From positions 1 through 30,277 of IMG/VR virus record IMGVR_UViG_3300018416_000073: a stretch of 30,277 nt of DNA. One strand, given 5' to 3'. The number at the start of each line of letters is the position of its first letter. Positions within the stretch are counted from its first letter, which is position 1. Position numbers and translations under genes: made by a program. This DNA comes from a virus. The notes beneath the pieces were generated by a model. That model was not told the origin of the DNA, did not search any database, and worked only from the letters and a program-made list of their open reading frames with translations. Below are positions 1 through 6,577 of the stretch, one piece after another.

Positions 1-120
1 GTCGTAAGTTGTTGATTACCAAGGGGTTACGACGCGCGGGGGTGGCCCGCCGCCATAAGTCGTTGGCTATCAACGGTTTACACATAAAACGCCCAACTTT
101 TTTGAGCGTTTCTGTGCCAG
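1..120. repeat. 156-bp dyad element, copy 1 (truncated by window edge)
   Basis: This is the right-hand 120 bases of the dispersed 156-bp element. It contains hairpin A (CGTAAGTTGTTG with CCAAGGGGTTACG), a G-rich centre, hairpin B (TAAGTCGTTG with CAACGGTTTA) and the right boundary GTGCCAG, which has one change from the usual GTGCCAA. By comparison with the other copies it would begin 36 bases left of the window, so the array probably continues in that direction. It lies 28 bases past the stop codon of the leftward gene ending at 149. Confidence 0.85.
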
Positions 121-148
121 CCGAAGCATTTTCGCTTCGCGCTTCGCC

Positions 149-406
149 TTATTCCTTTTGATACAAGTACCTTGTCGCGAGGTCTTTGATTTCTTCCGCC
201 GATTCTATTAGGTCGTAGTTCTTGCTGTATATCGTATAAGCTAGTTCCGCGTAAGAGACAATTCTGAAGCCTCCTTCCTTGGGATAGAATCCTATCGCGT
301 CGCCCAAATGCGGGTAACTTCCGTTTGAATGAAGCGGGACCGCATAATCGATTCGCCCCTTTTTTTCGATACCGCTCAATCTTATCAATGTTTCAATGTC
401 CATCAT
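149..406 (-). CDS. hypothetical small protein (85 aa)
   Basis: I do not recognise this protein. It is acidic and soluble, with no membrane segment, and its mid-part has several aromatic and glycine residues (HLGDAIGFYPKEGGFRIVSY) suggesting a compact beta-rich fold. An AAGGAG site lies six bases before the first of two adjacent ATG codons; the second, at 403, is also possible. It is the last gene of its block before element copy 1, and follows the gene starting at 1340 after a 22-base gap, so the two are probably co-transcribed. Confidence 0.75.
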   Translation of the reverse strand: MMDIETLIRLSGIEKKGRIDYAVPLHSNGSYPHLGDAIGFYPKEGGFRIVSYAELAYTIYSKNYDLIESAEEIKDLATRYLYQKE

Positions 407-428
407 TTTTTTCTCCTTTTGTCTGGGA

Positions 429-1340
429 TTATACTGCTTGGAGTTCTTTTGTTTTAATCAAACTCTCTTTTTCTTTTTCTAGTTTCTCTACCCGAGAAAA
501 GTCACGGGCTCTTTTTGCCAAGGTAATGGCTCGATTTTTTCCTGCAATTTTCCGAGAGATTGATCCCTTGCCGGTGCCGTCATTGCTTTTTGTTTTCTCG
601 GTTAGGCAGTCGATTACATTAGTAAGCCTGTATCCGCATAACATCTTTCTAGAAAACTTTCCGGCAGTTTTTAGTTTGCGGGAAATTTTTAGCTCTGGCC
701 TGTCGAAGGTGTATATAATAGTTACCATTGGGGTTCTGCCTTCTTTTGTGTTTTTGCATTCTTTACCGCCCTTGTAAAGTACCACCTTCTCGGGAATATA
801 TCCGATTAACTGCGACAGGACTTTGATACAAACTTGATTCAATCCTCTAACATCAGGCTTGAACAAAGCGAAATTTTCTCCGAATGGTTGGCACAAAGAT
901 TCGATGATATGCTCCCTGCCTCCAGATATTCGACCCGTCAGTGAAAATGTAACGGCAAAGACTTCGGGCTTGTGTTCGGCTCGCTGAATGGCAAGCTCAA
1001 ACATTTGTCTTGGATTGGGTTGGCCACAGAAGTCCGCCCAAATGCAATTAATTTTTTCGTTAATTTCTCTGGACACGGCAAACCAATCGCCATATTCAAG
1101 TTTAAAGCGGGCAGGTTTATTTTTTTGGGCTTTCTCGTATTTTTCGAAGTCGTTCTCGATCATGTAACCGCTTGCTTTTTTAAATGTTTTTTTCACGGCC
1201 TTCTCAAAGACGCATTGTTCTCCGCACAGGCTTAGAACTTTCACATTATTATTCTTGCCGAAACGGTCGGTTAAACTTTTGATGATTTCACTTCGAGCGA
1301 TATTCTTCTTTTTGTTGTTCTCCATTGCCTTCTGATTCAT
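429..1340 (-). CDS. unknown protein, possible Rossmann/SAM-methyltransferase-like fold (303 aa)
   Basis: This is the longest gene of the leftward arm. Residues 33-45 (VKVLSLCGEQCVF) look like a first beta strand and nucleotide-binding turn. A later segment (CIWADFCGQPNP, then VFAVTFSLTG) has the spacing of methyltransferase motif IV and the next strand, but no intact (D/N)PPY or GxGxG motif is present. The C-terminal third is strongly basic and lysine-rich, so nucleic-acid contact is plausible. The start at 1340 has AGGAG six bases upstream; an in-frame ATG at 1325 is the alternative. A promoter (TTGCAT, 16 bases, TAAATT) lies at 1376-1403. The methyltransferase reading is inference only. Confidence 0.7.
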   Translation of the reverse strand: MNQKAMENNKKKNIARSEIIKSLTDRFGKNNNVKVLSLCGEQCVFEKAVKKTFKKASGYMIENDFEKYEKAQKNKPARFKLEYGDWFAVSREINEKINCIWADFCGQPNPRQMFELAIQRAEHKPEVFAVTFSLTGRISGGREHIIESLCQPFGENFALFKPDVRGLNQVCIKVLSQLIGYIPEKVVLYKGGKECKNTKEGRTPMVTIIYTFDRPELKISRKLKTAGKFSRKMLCGYRLTNVIDCLTEKTKSNDGTGKGSISRKIAGKNRAITLAKRARDFSRVEKLEKEKESLIKTKELQAV

Positions 1341-1375
1341 TTCTCTCTCCTCTGGTGGTTTTGGTTTACTTGATT

Positions 1376-1403
1376 AATTTATCAAAATGACCCATTAATG
1401 CAA
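1376..1403 (-). promoter_or_regulatory. sigma70-type promoter for the gene starting at 1340
   Basis: Read leftward: -35 TTGCAT (1398-1403), 16-base spacer, -10 TAAATT (1376-1381). The -10 lies 35 bases before the start codon, with an AGGAG ribosome site between. Confidence 0.5.
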
Positions 1404-1439
1404 GACTTAAATAAACAATTTGAAATAAAAATCTAGACC

Positions 1440-1487
1440 CAAATAGTCAAATAGTCAAATAGCCAAATAGTCAAATAGTCAAATAGC
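1440..1487. repeat. 8-bp tandem repeat (CAAATAGT/C, six copies)
   Basis: Six consecutive copies of CAAATAGY, arranged as two 24-bp super-repeats (T, T, C endings). The tract lies between the leftward genes 429-1340 and 1544-1825, just before the promoter at 1376-1403. It is simple-sequence DNA that could vary in length by slippage. Confidence 0.9.
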
Positions 1488-1543
1488 GATTTGGAACAGG
1501 TTTTTGTGGCCAAATAAGGGCCTCATACTTCTGGCCGCTGCCA

Positions 1544-1825
1544 TCACTTCTCAGTTTCTAACTTTTGACATTCTAACTTTTGACATTCTGACTTTTGACA
1601 TTCTGACTCTTGAGAATCCTGATCCACCTCTACCTCGAAGTCTGGATCATGCACCTCGCCCACCCACCGGATGCTATGGGTCTTCAGCGACTCTATGAAG
1701 AAAAATCTTCCGTGCGTATCGCGGGCGGGTATCCTGTCGGATTCACGAATCACCATCCACTTGTCTCCGTGCTGGGCGATGCGTTCCTTTGCTTTTTTTG
1801 TCTTGGCTTTTAGTGTAATGATCAT
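1544..1825 (-). CDS. small basic protein with pentapeptide-repeat tail (93 aa)
   Basis: Function unknown. The N-terminal ~70 residues are mixed charged and aromatic (KWMVIRESDRIPARDTHGRF). The C-terminus is a tandem repeat of ECQKS/ECQKL units (residues ~73-93) encoded by a 15-bp DNA repeat, so the tail could change length in frame. The start at 1825 follows an AGGA site. A TTGACT box lies 17 bases from TAGGAT (1832-1860), which would place the transcript start next to the ATG. It is the first gene leftward after element copy 2. Confidence 0.65.
   Translation of the reverse strand: MIITLKAKTKKAKERIAQHGDKWMVIRESDRIPARDTHGRFFFIESLKTHSIRWVGEVHDPDFEVEVDQDSQESECQKSECQKLECQKLETEK
1556..1612. repeat. 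15-bp tandem repeat inside a coding region
   Basis: About 3.5 units of TTCTAACTTTTGACA/TTCTGACTTTTGACA. The 15-bp period keeps the reading frame and encodes the repeated Glu-Cys-Gln-Lys-Leu/Ser tail of the gene at 1544-1825. Confidence 0.85.
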
Positions 1826-2000
1826 AATGCAATCCTATTCTTTATGCGGTTCAGAGTCAACTTTATTTTTTGATTATTTTGATATTTTTTAGGGGCGTTT
1901 CCGCATTTTAATCTTATAGGGGTGGGGGTAGAGATGCAAGAAAAAAGCGAAACTTTTTTGAATTTTCTGCCCCGAAAAAACAATAGGGAACAATAGAAAG
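1826..2000. other. non-coding stretch upstream of the gene starting at 1825
   Basis: It contains the candidate leftward promoter (TTGACT at 1855-1860, TAGGAT at 1832-1837), A/T-rich runs and a G-rich tract near 1918-1932. No convincing gene is present. An open frame exists at 1822-2007 leftward, but its start lies inside element copy 2 and it has low-complexity, Lys/Asn-rich content. Confidence 0.6.
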
Positions 2001-2156
2001 TTGGCACAGGAATGCTTGAAAAGTAGGGGTGTTTTCTGCGTAAGTTGTTGCGTTGCAGGCACTTACGGGGCGCGGGGGGCGCCCATCGCCATAAGTCGCT
2101 CTATTGCAACGACTTATGACTTAAATGGCTCCTTTTTTTAGTGGTTTCTATGCCAA
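2001..2156. repeat. 156-bp dyad element, copy 2
   Basis: Full copy from TTGGCAC to ATGCCAA. Hairpin A is GTAAGTTGTTG with CAGGCACTTAC, the centre is GGGCGC/GCGCCC around a G run, and hairpin B is CATAAGTCG with CGACTTATG. The central stem differs in sequence from copies 4, 6 and 7 yet still pairs. The conserved left flank of copies 3-7 (TTGACA plus CTTTTTGAG) is absent. A second GTGCCAA follows 24 bp beyond the right end (2174-2180), reaching into the last base-pairs before the stop codon of the gene at 2183. Confidence 0.9.
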
Positions 2157-2182
2157 GTGACTGTACATTTTTCGTGCCAAGT

Positions 2183-2443
2183 CTACCTTCCGTGCTTGCA
2201 TAGTCTGCGGGCGGTATTGCAAGGACTGCACCAGCCAACGGTAACATCATGCACCCGCTGGGCTTCCTGTTTAGTAAGCAAGTGAGCTTGACCGCTGTCA
2301 ATTTTATCGGTGGCACTCTTGTAGAGGTCATAGCTTTGTGAACTGCTGGATGTGGAAGTTTCAAAAGATGATTGCACAATTGCAACAAGCATTACCAGAC
2401 CGATGATCACCCAAAGAACTTCTGTAAATGTTAAGTTTTTCAT
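2183..2443 (-). CDS. small single-pass membrane protein (86 aa)
   Basis: Residues ~8-26 (EVLWVIIGLVMLVAIVQSS) form one clear transmembrane helix close to the N-terminus. A Ser/Thr-rich linker and a soluble tail with a Cys-Ser-Pro-Cys pair and a basic end (RRLCKHGR) follow. It is the last gene of the block that starts at 3461 and includes the lysozyme two genes upstream. By position it could be a lysis accessory protein such as a holin or spanin-like anchor, but a single helix and lysis context alone do not prove that. Confidence 0.7.
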   Translation of the reverse strand: MKNLTFTEVLWVIIGLVMLVAIVQSSFETSTSSSSQSYDLYKSATDKIDSGQAHLLTKQEAQRVHDVTVGWCSPCNTARRLCKHGR

Positions 2444-2463
2444 TTTTTTCTTCCTTTTGTTTT

Positions 2464-2655
2464 TTAGCTCTCAAGCCAGTTTGTCAATTTGTTTCGCAGG
2501 GTCTCAACCTCATCCCTCGTCAACTCTACATAAGCGTCTAGCCCCACCGCCAGTTGAAGGCACTTTCCGTCAGTCTGGCCTCCATAAAATTGAGTGAGGG
2601 ATACGGCTTTCGCTTCGTCTCGCTTTACTTCCATTTCATATAATTGCGTACTCAT
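2464..2655 (-). CDS. hypothetical small protein (63 aa)
   Basis: A short soluble protein with the pattern LQLAVGLDAYVELTRDEVETLRNKL, that is, a beta-strand pair followed by an amphipathic helix. It sits 20 bases downstream of the lysozyme and 20 bases upstream of the membrane-protein gene, in the same leftward operon. Function unknown. Confidence 0.7.
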   Translation of the reverse strand: MSTQLYEMEVKRDEAKAVSLTQFYGGQTDGKCLQLAVGLDAYVELTRDEVETLRNKLTNWLES

Positions 2656-2672
2656 TACTTCTCTTTTCTTTT

Positions 2673-3167
2673 TTAGTTTAGGTTTGCCAGTGCTTGGACA
2701 TGGTGTCTACTTCTACGCCCAACCTGATGATACCATTTTGAATCTTTCAACTCTTTAGACATTAGCTCAAAGTCACGAGCATTGCAAGCCTCGATTGTCT
2801 TTTTGAACTTTGCGAAGCGAGTCTCACCGAGGTTGAATCCTAAATCAATCAAGCAGTATTGGACAATTTCGGGCAATCCCCACATATCCTTTATATATTT
2901 CGGCATGAACTCATACACAACTTCTAGGTCTTGATTAAAGATAGCGTCAATTTCTTGATCAGTTAGGTAAACGAAGTTCTCGCCCTTTTTTAGTTTATGG
3001 CCGATCCCTATGGTTTTATATCCAGCGGGGCAGGTGTAAACTTCATTCCTGTACCCTTCCCAGTGAGCAATGAACTCCCCTATGGTGCTGATGTCCTCTT
3101 CGTGAACTAAGTTTCGCCCCTGAGAGCAAACGGCAATGATAGAGATAAGTAGAACAATTTTTTTCAT
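2673..3167 (-). CDS. endolysin, T4-type lysozyme (glycoside hydrolase 24, 164 aa)
   Basis: Muramidase predicted to cleave the glycan chain of peptidoglycan at lysis. The family catalytic triad is visible as Glu37 (HWEG), Cys46 (TCPAG) and Thr52 (KTIGIGH), with the T4-lysozyme spacing of 9 and 6; Cys in place of Asp at the second position is common in phage members. Residues 1-14 are hydrophobic (KKIVLLISIIAVC), so it is probably exported by Sec as a signal-peptide or signal-anchor-release enzyme rather than through a holin pore. The length is normal for the family. It is in the leftward operon starting at 3461, with the upstream stop three bases before its start codon. Confidence 0.93.
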   Translation of the reverse strand: MKKIVLLISIIAVCSQGRNLVHEEDISTIGEFIAHWEGYRNEVYTCPAGYKTIGIGHKLKKGENFVYLTDQEIDAIFNQDLEVVYEFMPKYIKDMWGLPEIVQYCLIDLGFNLGETRFAKFKKTIEACNARDFELMSKELKDSKWYHQVGRRSRHHVQALANLN

Positions 3168-3170
3168 AAT

Positions 3171-3461
3171 TTAACCTAGGTTTTTGATTAACACTTTGTT
3201 TTTACCGATGAATTCGCCACCGAATGAGATCTTGAAATTTTCCACATATCCCGAGGTCGTGTCTTCGTCGATTGAAATCTTGGCGGAAAGCTCTTTCAGA
3301 ATCTTTGTTTCCATGAACAAGGTGTTCATTGGAAGGATTACGGTTTTGCCCGCCGGAAGCCATTTCATAGCGTCTGCGATTTCCTCAACTTTCATTCTCA
3401 GGAGTTGCTCCATTCCCCACTCGTGTAGTTGCATCAAACTTTCTTTATCTTTTTCGTTCAT
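3171..3461 (-). CDS. hypothetical protein, paralogue of the gene at 10540-10761 (96 aa)
   Basis: Function unknown. From residue 23 onward it aligns with the 73-residue protein encoded at 10540-10761: MKVEE...AMK, GK-VIL, L-EL-A-I, TT-G, FK and a C-terminal KN are shared. This copy has an extra N-terminal ~22 residues (MNEKDKESLMQLHEWGMEQL). The start at 3461 has AAAGGA seven bases upstream. It is the first gene of the operon that continues into the lysozyme, with its own promoter at 3485-3512. Confidence 0.75.
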   Translation of the reverse strand: MNEKDKESLMQLHEWGMEQLLRMKVEEIADAMKWLPAGKTVILPMNTLFMETKILKELSAKISIDEDTTSGYVENFKISFGGEFIGKNKVLIKNLG

Positions 3462-3484
3462 CTCTTATTCCTTTCTCTATCTTT

Positions 3485-3512
3485 ATATTATCAAAGCGTG
3501 GTTTTATTGCAA
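3485..3512 (-). promoter_or_regulatory. sigma70-type promoter for the lysozyme operon
   Basis: Read leftward: -35 TTGCAA (3507-3512), 16-base spacer, -10 TAATAT (3485-3490). It lies 24 bases before the start codon at 3461, with a good AAAGGA ribosome site between them. Confidence 0.6.
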
Positions 3513-3515
3513 GCC

Positions 3516-3719
3516 CTAATTCCAGAAATGCACAACTTTTTTCATCAAGTTTTCACGAATTTCCAGAAGAGCTTCGGCAGTCATTACTGACAGTTCGCAC
3601 TTAGTGATTTCGCTTCGGACGGTTTGCGGGTCGTTTGCCATGATAGCGTTTCGCTTATGCTCCTGACCCTCGTCGATTGCCTTCTTAATGTCTCGATCTA
3701 ATTTTTGAAGTGTGTTCAT
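3516..3719 (-). CDS. hypothetical helical protein, paralogue of the gene at 11022-11225 (67 aa)
   Basis: Entirely helix-predicted, charged protein. It shares its layout with the protein at 11022-11225: M-T-x-K-D/ID-x-I/E-K at the start, AxKAxxxRSE/ARSExTK in the middle and TAExLLEIR(E/D)(N/D)L(M/I)KK at the end. The conserved end TAEALLEIRENLMKK is the best signature. Function unknown; a small protein-binding or coiled-coil factor is possible. A strong promoter (TTGACA, 16 bases, TAATAT) at 3743-3770 drives it. Confidence 0.75.
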   Translation of the reverse strand: MNTLQKLDRDIKKAIDEGQEHKRNAIMANDPQTVRSEITKCELSVMTAEALLEIRENLMKKVVHFWN

Positions 3720-3742
3720 TTCGTATTCCTTTCTCTACTCTT

Positions 3743-3770
3743 ATATTATCAAACTGACAGAAGATGTCAA
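3743..3770 (-). promoter_or_regulatory. strong sigma70-type promoter for the gene starting at 3719
   Basis: Read leftward: perfect -35 TTGACA (3765-3770), 16-base spacer, -10 TAATAT (3743-3748). The -35 overlaps the stop codon of the preceding leftward gene (3767-3949). Confidence 0.7.
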
Positions 3771-3949
3771 ACAAAACGAGCAATTTGTTTCACTTCTTTT
3801 GGGTTGTGGTAAAGGGCTTTTACCATTGCCAGCCTAGGCGTTCGGCTGTAGCCGTTAGCCTTTGCGTATTCCGTTACCCTCTCAGGGTCACCGCTTACGG
3901 CGACCATTTCGAGTTTTCCCTGATTGTTTACTATTTTGAATGCAGTCAT
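3767..3949 (-). CDS. hypothetical small protein (60 aa)
   Basis: A short soluble protein (TAFKIVNNQGKLEMVAVSGDPERV at the start, basic C-terminal half). The start at 3949 is chosen over an upstream in-frame ATG at 4012 because GAAAGGA lies at good distance before it, matching neighbouring genes, and because residues before it look non-coding. A TATAAT at the expected position lies upstream (around 3966-3971). It is the first gene leftward of element copy 3. Function unknown. Confidence 0.7.
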   Translation of the reverse strand: MTAFKIVNNQGKLEMVAVSGDPERVTEYAKANGYSRTPRLAMVKALYHNPKEVKQIARFV

Positions 3950-4075
3950 ATTTTCCTTTCTTTCTATTATAACTATATCAAACCATGAGAAAAAAGCGAG
4001 CTTTATTTTCACTTATTTCATGCAGAAAGTTTGTGAATAGGCTTGACAGGATCCCGGCTGAAGAAACTTTTTGAC

Positions 4076-4231
4076 TTGGCATGAAACCCATCCAAAAGAG
4101 AGGCGGTTTTCTACGTAAGTCGTTGAATACCAAGGGTTTACGACGGGCGGGGGCGCCCCGCGCGCGTAAGTCGTTGCGTTGCAACGCTTTACGAATAAAA
4201 GAGGGGTTTTTTTCGAGCAGTTCCGTGCCAA
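4076..4231. repeat. 156-bp dyad element, copy 3
   Basis: Full copy from TTGGCAT to GTGCCAA. Hairpin A is CGTAAGTCGTTG with CCAAGGGTTTACG. The central stem is GGGCG/CGCCC around a G run, a paired double change relative to GCGCG/CGCGC in copies 4, 6 and 7. Hairpin B is CGTAAGTCGTTG with CAACGCTTTACG. The left flank carries TTGACA (4043-4048) and ACTTTTTGAC. A second GTGCCAA lies 24 bp to the right, ending at 4255, five bases before the stop codon of the next gene. Confidence 0.92.
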
Positions 4232-4260
4232 GTGCCCGTACATTTTTCGTGCCAAGCGGG

Positions 4261-4500
4261 TTAGAACCCGGCACTAAAATGGGCCTCCATTTCGTCCCGC
4301 TCCTCTCTGGTCAGAGGGGCGACAACCCCGGCGAGGAACTCGAACCCCTGTCGGTCGAAAGCCCTCGCTTCCTCGTGACGCTCCGCGAGGATCTCCTCGC
4401 GAGTCATCACAATCTGGCGGGCCTGCTCCTCTCGGAGCAACGCCTCCTGATCTTCGAGGTAAAAATCTTCGCACTGAATTTCGGTTGCAAAACTGTCCAT
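4261..4500 (-). CDS. acidic helical protein (79 aa)
   Basis: Highly charged, Glu/Arg-rich helical protein (LREEQARQIVMTREEILAERHEEARAF), likely coiled-coil or extended helix. A GGAGAG ribosome site precedes the start. GC-rich codon use compared with the rightward arm. Its stop codon is directly against the extended end of element copy 3. Function unknown. Confidence 0.7.
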   Translation of the reverse strand: MDSFATEIQCEDFYLEDQEALLREEQARQIVMTREEILAERHEEARAFDRQGFEFLAGVVAPLTREERDEMEAHFSAGF

Positions 4501-4570
4501 GATCTCTCTCCTGTTTGGGGTTTAACTACAATTTTAAGGTAACACGGGGGGCTGATCCCGTCAACCAAAA

Positions 4571-4813
4571 TCAAACGAATTTTTCGTTTATTTTGATCCA
4601 TCCATCGACAGGAATCTGCCCCGTGGCGATGCCCTGTTTTCGCCAACCGTCATCGAGGCGACGATCAGCAAGCTCTTCTGCCTGCCTGACCCCGTTCTTG
4701 AGCGAGCGAGCCCAGACCACAGCATGGCCACAGGCGTACTTGTGAGCGGGGGCTCCATACCCGGCTCCGGTTCCTTCTGCGACACAGACCTCGATTTTGT
4801 TAATTTTGCTCAT
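4571..4813 (-). CDS. hypothetical protein (80 aa)
   Basis: Function unknown. It contains a glycine-rich start (GTGAGYGAP), a Cys-Gly-His (YACGHAVVW) and a basic mid-section. An AAAGGT site precedes the ATG, and a promoter-like TTGACG, 18 bases, TAGAAT pair lies just upstream inside the end of the preceding gene. It could bind a metal through Cys/His, but there are too few ligands to claim it. Confidence 0.65.
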   Translation of the reverse strand: MSKINKIEVCVAEGTGAGYGAPAHKYACGHAVVWARSLKNGVRQAEELADRRLDDGWRKQGIATGQIPVDGWIKINEKFV

Positions 4814-4835
4814 ATCGTACCTTTCTATTCTACTG

Positions 4836-5105
4836 TTATGCGGAGTGAGCCGTCAAGAGATTTTCTTCCAGCTCCGCGAATTCCATTTGACTTCGAGGGT
4901 CACCGAAGAAAGTTCCGATCACTTCCCATTGCTGGGCCGATGCACCCGGAACGGAAACAAACAGCCCCGCCCACGGTTCCTCGTGGTTTCCAGTTTCGAG
5001 CCACTCTTGAAACTCGAAAAGCAGGTGGAAGGTTTCGGAGCCGTTGCTCACTTCGAGTTCGATGTCGTTCTCGTTAGCCATTAGGATTTTTTCTATTTTC
5101 ATCAT
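4836..5105 (-). CDS. hypothetical protein, paralogue of the gene at 5970-6236 (89 aa)
   Basis: Function unknown. It shares the block FEFQEWLETGNHEEPWAGL with the 88-residue protein at 5970-6236, and the two align along their whole length (MKIEK start, ELE(V/I)SN, VS-PG, W/L-E-I/V, FFG, MEFAE/MVFAE). This is a recent duplication across element copy 4. Two adjacent ATG codons exist (5105, 5102); the paralogue supports 5102. The promoter is TTGACT, 17 bases, AATAAT at 5130-5158. Confidence 0.8.
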   Translation of the reverse strand: MMKIEKILMANENDIELEVSNGSETFHLLFEFQEWLETGNHEEPWAGLFVSVPGASAQQWEVIGTFFGDPRSQMEFAELEENLLTAHSA

Positions 5106-5129
5106 ATGTACCTTTCTTAGTATGTCTTT

Positions 5130-5158
5130 ATTATTTCACAGGTGGTCTTGAAAGTCAA
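5130..5158 (-). promoter_or_regulatory. sigma70-type promoter
   Basis: Read leftward: -35 TTGACT (5153-5158), 17-base spacer, -10 AATAAT (5130-5135), upstream of the gene starting at 5105. Confidence 0.55.
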
Positions 5159-5191
5159 CCCCTGTTTTGATTTATTTTCGCCACCGTGAGA

Positions 5192-5359
5192 TTAGTAAAC
5201 CACCCACAGCAAGGCCTTTGCTTCGGCGAGAATTTTGGCTTGCTCCTCGAGAAGCTGGGAGCGTTTGTCCGTGTCGCCCTGAGGCAACTGGGCTAGAATT
5301 TCGTCTGATCGCTCCATCAGGCTTTTGAACTTGGCTCGGATTTCTGTTTCTGTTTTCAT
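5192..5359 (-). CDS. small helical protein (55 aa)
   Basis: Reading leftward from ATG 5359: MKTETEIRAKFKSLMERSDE and so on to LLWVVY and TAA. Charged heptad-like helix throughout, probably a small coiled coil. An in-frame ATG at 5365 exists, but AGAAAGG sits one base before it and seven bases before 5359, so 5359 is preferred. A promoter lies at 5387-5415. Function unknown. Confidence 0.65.
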   Translation of the reverse strand: MKTETEIRAKFKSLMERSDEILAQLPQGDTDKRSQLLEEQAKILAEAKALLWVVY

Positions 5360-5386
5360 AGTCATACCTTTCTTTATTATGTTTTC

Positions 5387-5415
5387 ATTATTTCATAGAT
5401 CTCAGGAAAAGTCAA
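5387..5415 (-). promoter_or_regulatory. sigma70-type promoter
   Basis: Read leftward: -35 TTGACT (5410-5415), 17-base spacer, -10 AATAAT (5387-5392). Same architecture as the promoter at 5130-5158. Confidence 0.55.
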
Positions 5416-5503
5416 CCCTACTGAACGATTTTTTTTCGTTTTTTTTTATGAAGAAAGTTTACGAAAGGGCTTGACAGGCCCGGGGGCAAAAAAACTTTTT
5501 GAG

Positions 5504-5659
5504 TTGGCACGGAATCCCTCCGAAAGTTAGGTGGTTTTTGTCGTAAGTCGTTCTCCCGCAACGGTTTACGGCGCGCGGGGGGCGCGCCCCGCCCTAAGTC
5601 GTTGTCCTGCAAGCACTTACGACTTAAATGCGGGTGTTTTTCGAGCAGTTTCGTGCCAA
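5504..5659. repeat. 156-bp dyad element, copy 4
   Basis: Full copy from TTGGCAC to GTGCCAA. The left arm is of the CCCTCCGAAAG class and the right arm (reverse strand) of the CTGCTCGAAA class. Hairpin A is CGTAAGTCGTT with AACGGTTTACG (pairing as RNA with G-U wobbles), the centre is GCGCG/CGCGC around five Gs, and hairpin B is TAAGTCGTTG with CAAGCACTTA. The left flank has TTGACA (5471-5476) and CTTTTTGAG. The right end is three bases from the stop codon of the gene at 5663. Confidence 0.93.
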
Positions 5660-5662
5660 GAT

Positions 5663-5884
5663 TTAGTCTTCGACACCGAAAATTTTGTCTTGACAGGTCT
5701 GGCACATACCAGAAATCTCGAACTCGCGACGGCTCAGGTCGTCACGGAATTCGGCGCAGTCGCCACCGCACATTGGGCACTCGCGCGCGAGAATCTGGTG
5801 TTGGCGGTTTACGCCAAACACGCGCTGAATCATGTCCTCTACGGCGGGGGACTTCTCGGACGGATTTGGGATTGAATTTTCCAT
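5663..5884 (-). CDS. small zinc-binding-type protein (73 aa)
   Basis: Contains CPMCGGDC (residues ~36-43) and CQTC (residues ~62-65), two Cys-x2-Cys pairs about 22 residues apart, as in zinc ribbons. The N-terminal half is soluble and mixed charge. A GAAAGGA site precedes the ATG. Likely structural zinc; partner unknown. First gene leftward of element copy 4. Confidence 0.75.
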   Translation of the reverse strand: MENSIPNPSEKSPAVEDMIQRVFGVNRQHQILARECPMCGGDCAEFRDDLSRREFEISGMCQTCQDKIFGVED

Positions 5885-5969
5885 GATTGTATTCCTTTCT
5901 AGGGGTTGTAGTTTCTATTATAAATCTAGCACAGGTGCCGACTAAATGCAACAAAAAAGTTCGTTTTTT

Positions 5970-6236
5970 TTACTCGGACTTCACGACCTCTCTGTTTTCA
6001 ATTTCAGCGAATACCATGTCATAAGCAGGGTGACCGAAAAAGATCGCAACGATTTCCAGCTTGTCCTTAGAGAAGCCCGGAGCCGAAACATACAGTCCCG
6101 CCCAAGGCTCTTCGTGGTTGCCAGTTTCCAGCCACTCCTGAAACTCGAACAGGACCGTGAAAGTTTCGTGGGTGTCGTTGCTGATTTCAAGCTCGATCTC
6201 GCTCTGGCTCACTCGTATAGTTTTTTCAATTTTCAT
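5970..6236 (-). CDS. hypothetical protein, paralogue of the gene at 4836-5105 (88 aa)
   Basis: Same family as the gene at 4836-5105, sharing FEFQEWLETGNHEEPWAGL and flanking positions. The MKIEKT start is supported by AAAGGA eight bases upstream and by the paralogue. A promoter (TTGCAA, 17 bases, GATACT) lies upstream. The two copies are in adjacent blocks, separated by element copy 4. Confidence 0.8.
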   Translation of the reverse strand: MKIEKTIRVSQSEIELEISNDTHETFTVLFEFQEWLETGNHEEPWAGLYVSAPGFSKDKLEIVAIFFGHPAYDMVFAEIENREVVKSE

Positions 6237-6369
6237 ATCTAGTTCCTTTCTTACTATGCTTAAAGTATCGCACGGTTTTTGTTGAATTGCAACATTTATT
6301 TTTGTTTTTTTTCGTGCAGAAAGTTTACGAAAGGGCTTGACAGGCCCGGGGGCAAAAAAACTTTTTGAG

Positions 6370-6525
6370 TTGGCACGGAACTGCTCGAAAAGTCAGGGCG
6401 TTTTATGTGTAAGTCGTTCATTTGCAAGGACTTACGGCGCGCGGGGGCGGTCGCCGCGCGCAAGTCGTTGCGTTGCAAGCACTTACAACGAAATGCCATC
6501 TACTTTCGGAGGGTTTTCATGCCAA
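6370..6525. repeat. 156-bp dyad element, copy 5 (arm classes swapped)
   Basis: Full copy from TTGGCAC to ATGCCAA. Here the left arm is of the CTGCTCGAAAAG class and the right arm (reverse strand) of the CCCTCCGAAAG class, the opposite of copies 4 and 7. Hairpin A is GTAAGT...ACTTAC, the centre is GCGCGCG/CGCGCGC with a longer loop, and hairpin B is AAGTCGTTG with CAAGCACTT. The left flank is almost identical to that of copy 4 (TTGACA, CCCGGGGGC, CTTTTTGAG). Confidence 0.92.
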
Positions 6526-6577
6526 GATTAAACAAAAAAAGAGATTTTTTTGTCTTGACACGCCTCGTGGTCGTGAC

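Noticed and set aside
325-1235. Rightward frames over the genes at 149-1340
   Set aside because: Antisense shadows with Phe/Ser/Leu-rich composition and no ribosome sites.
1822-2007. Leftward open frame of 61 codons
   Set aside because: It begins inside element copy 2, covers the promoter region of the gene at 1825, and has low-complexity, Lys/Asn-rich content.
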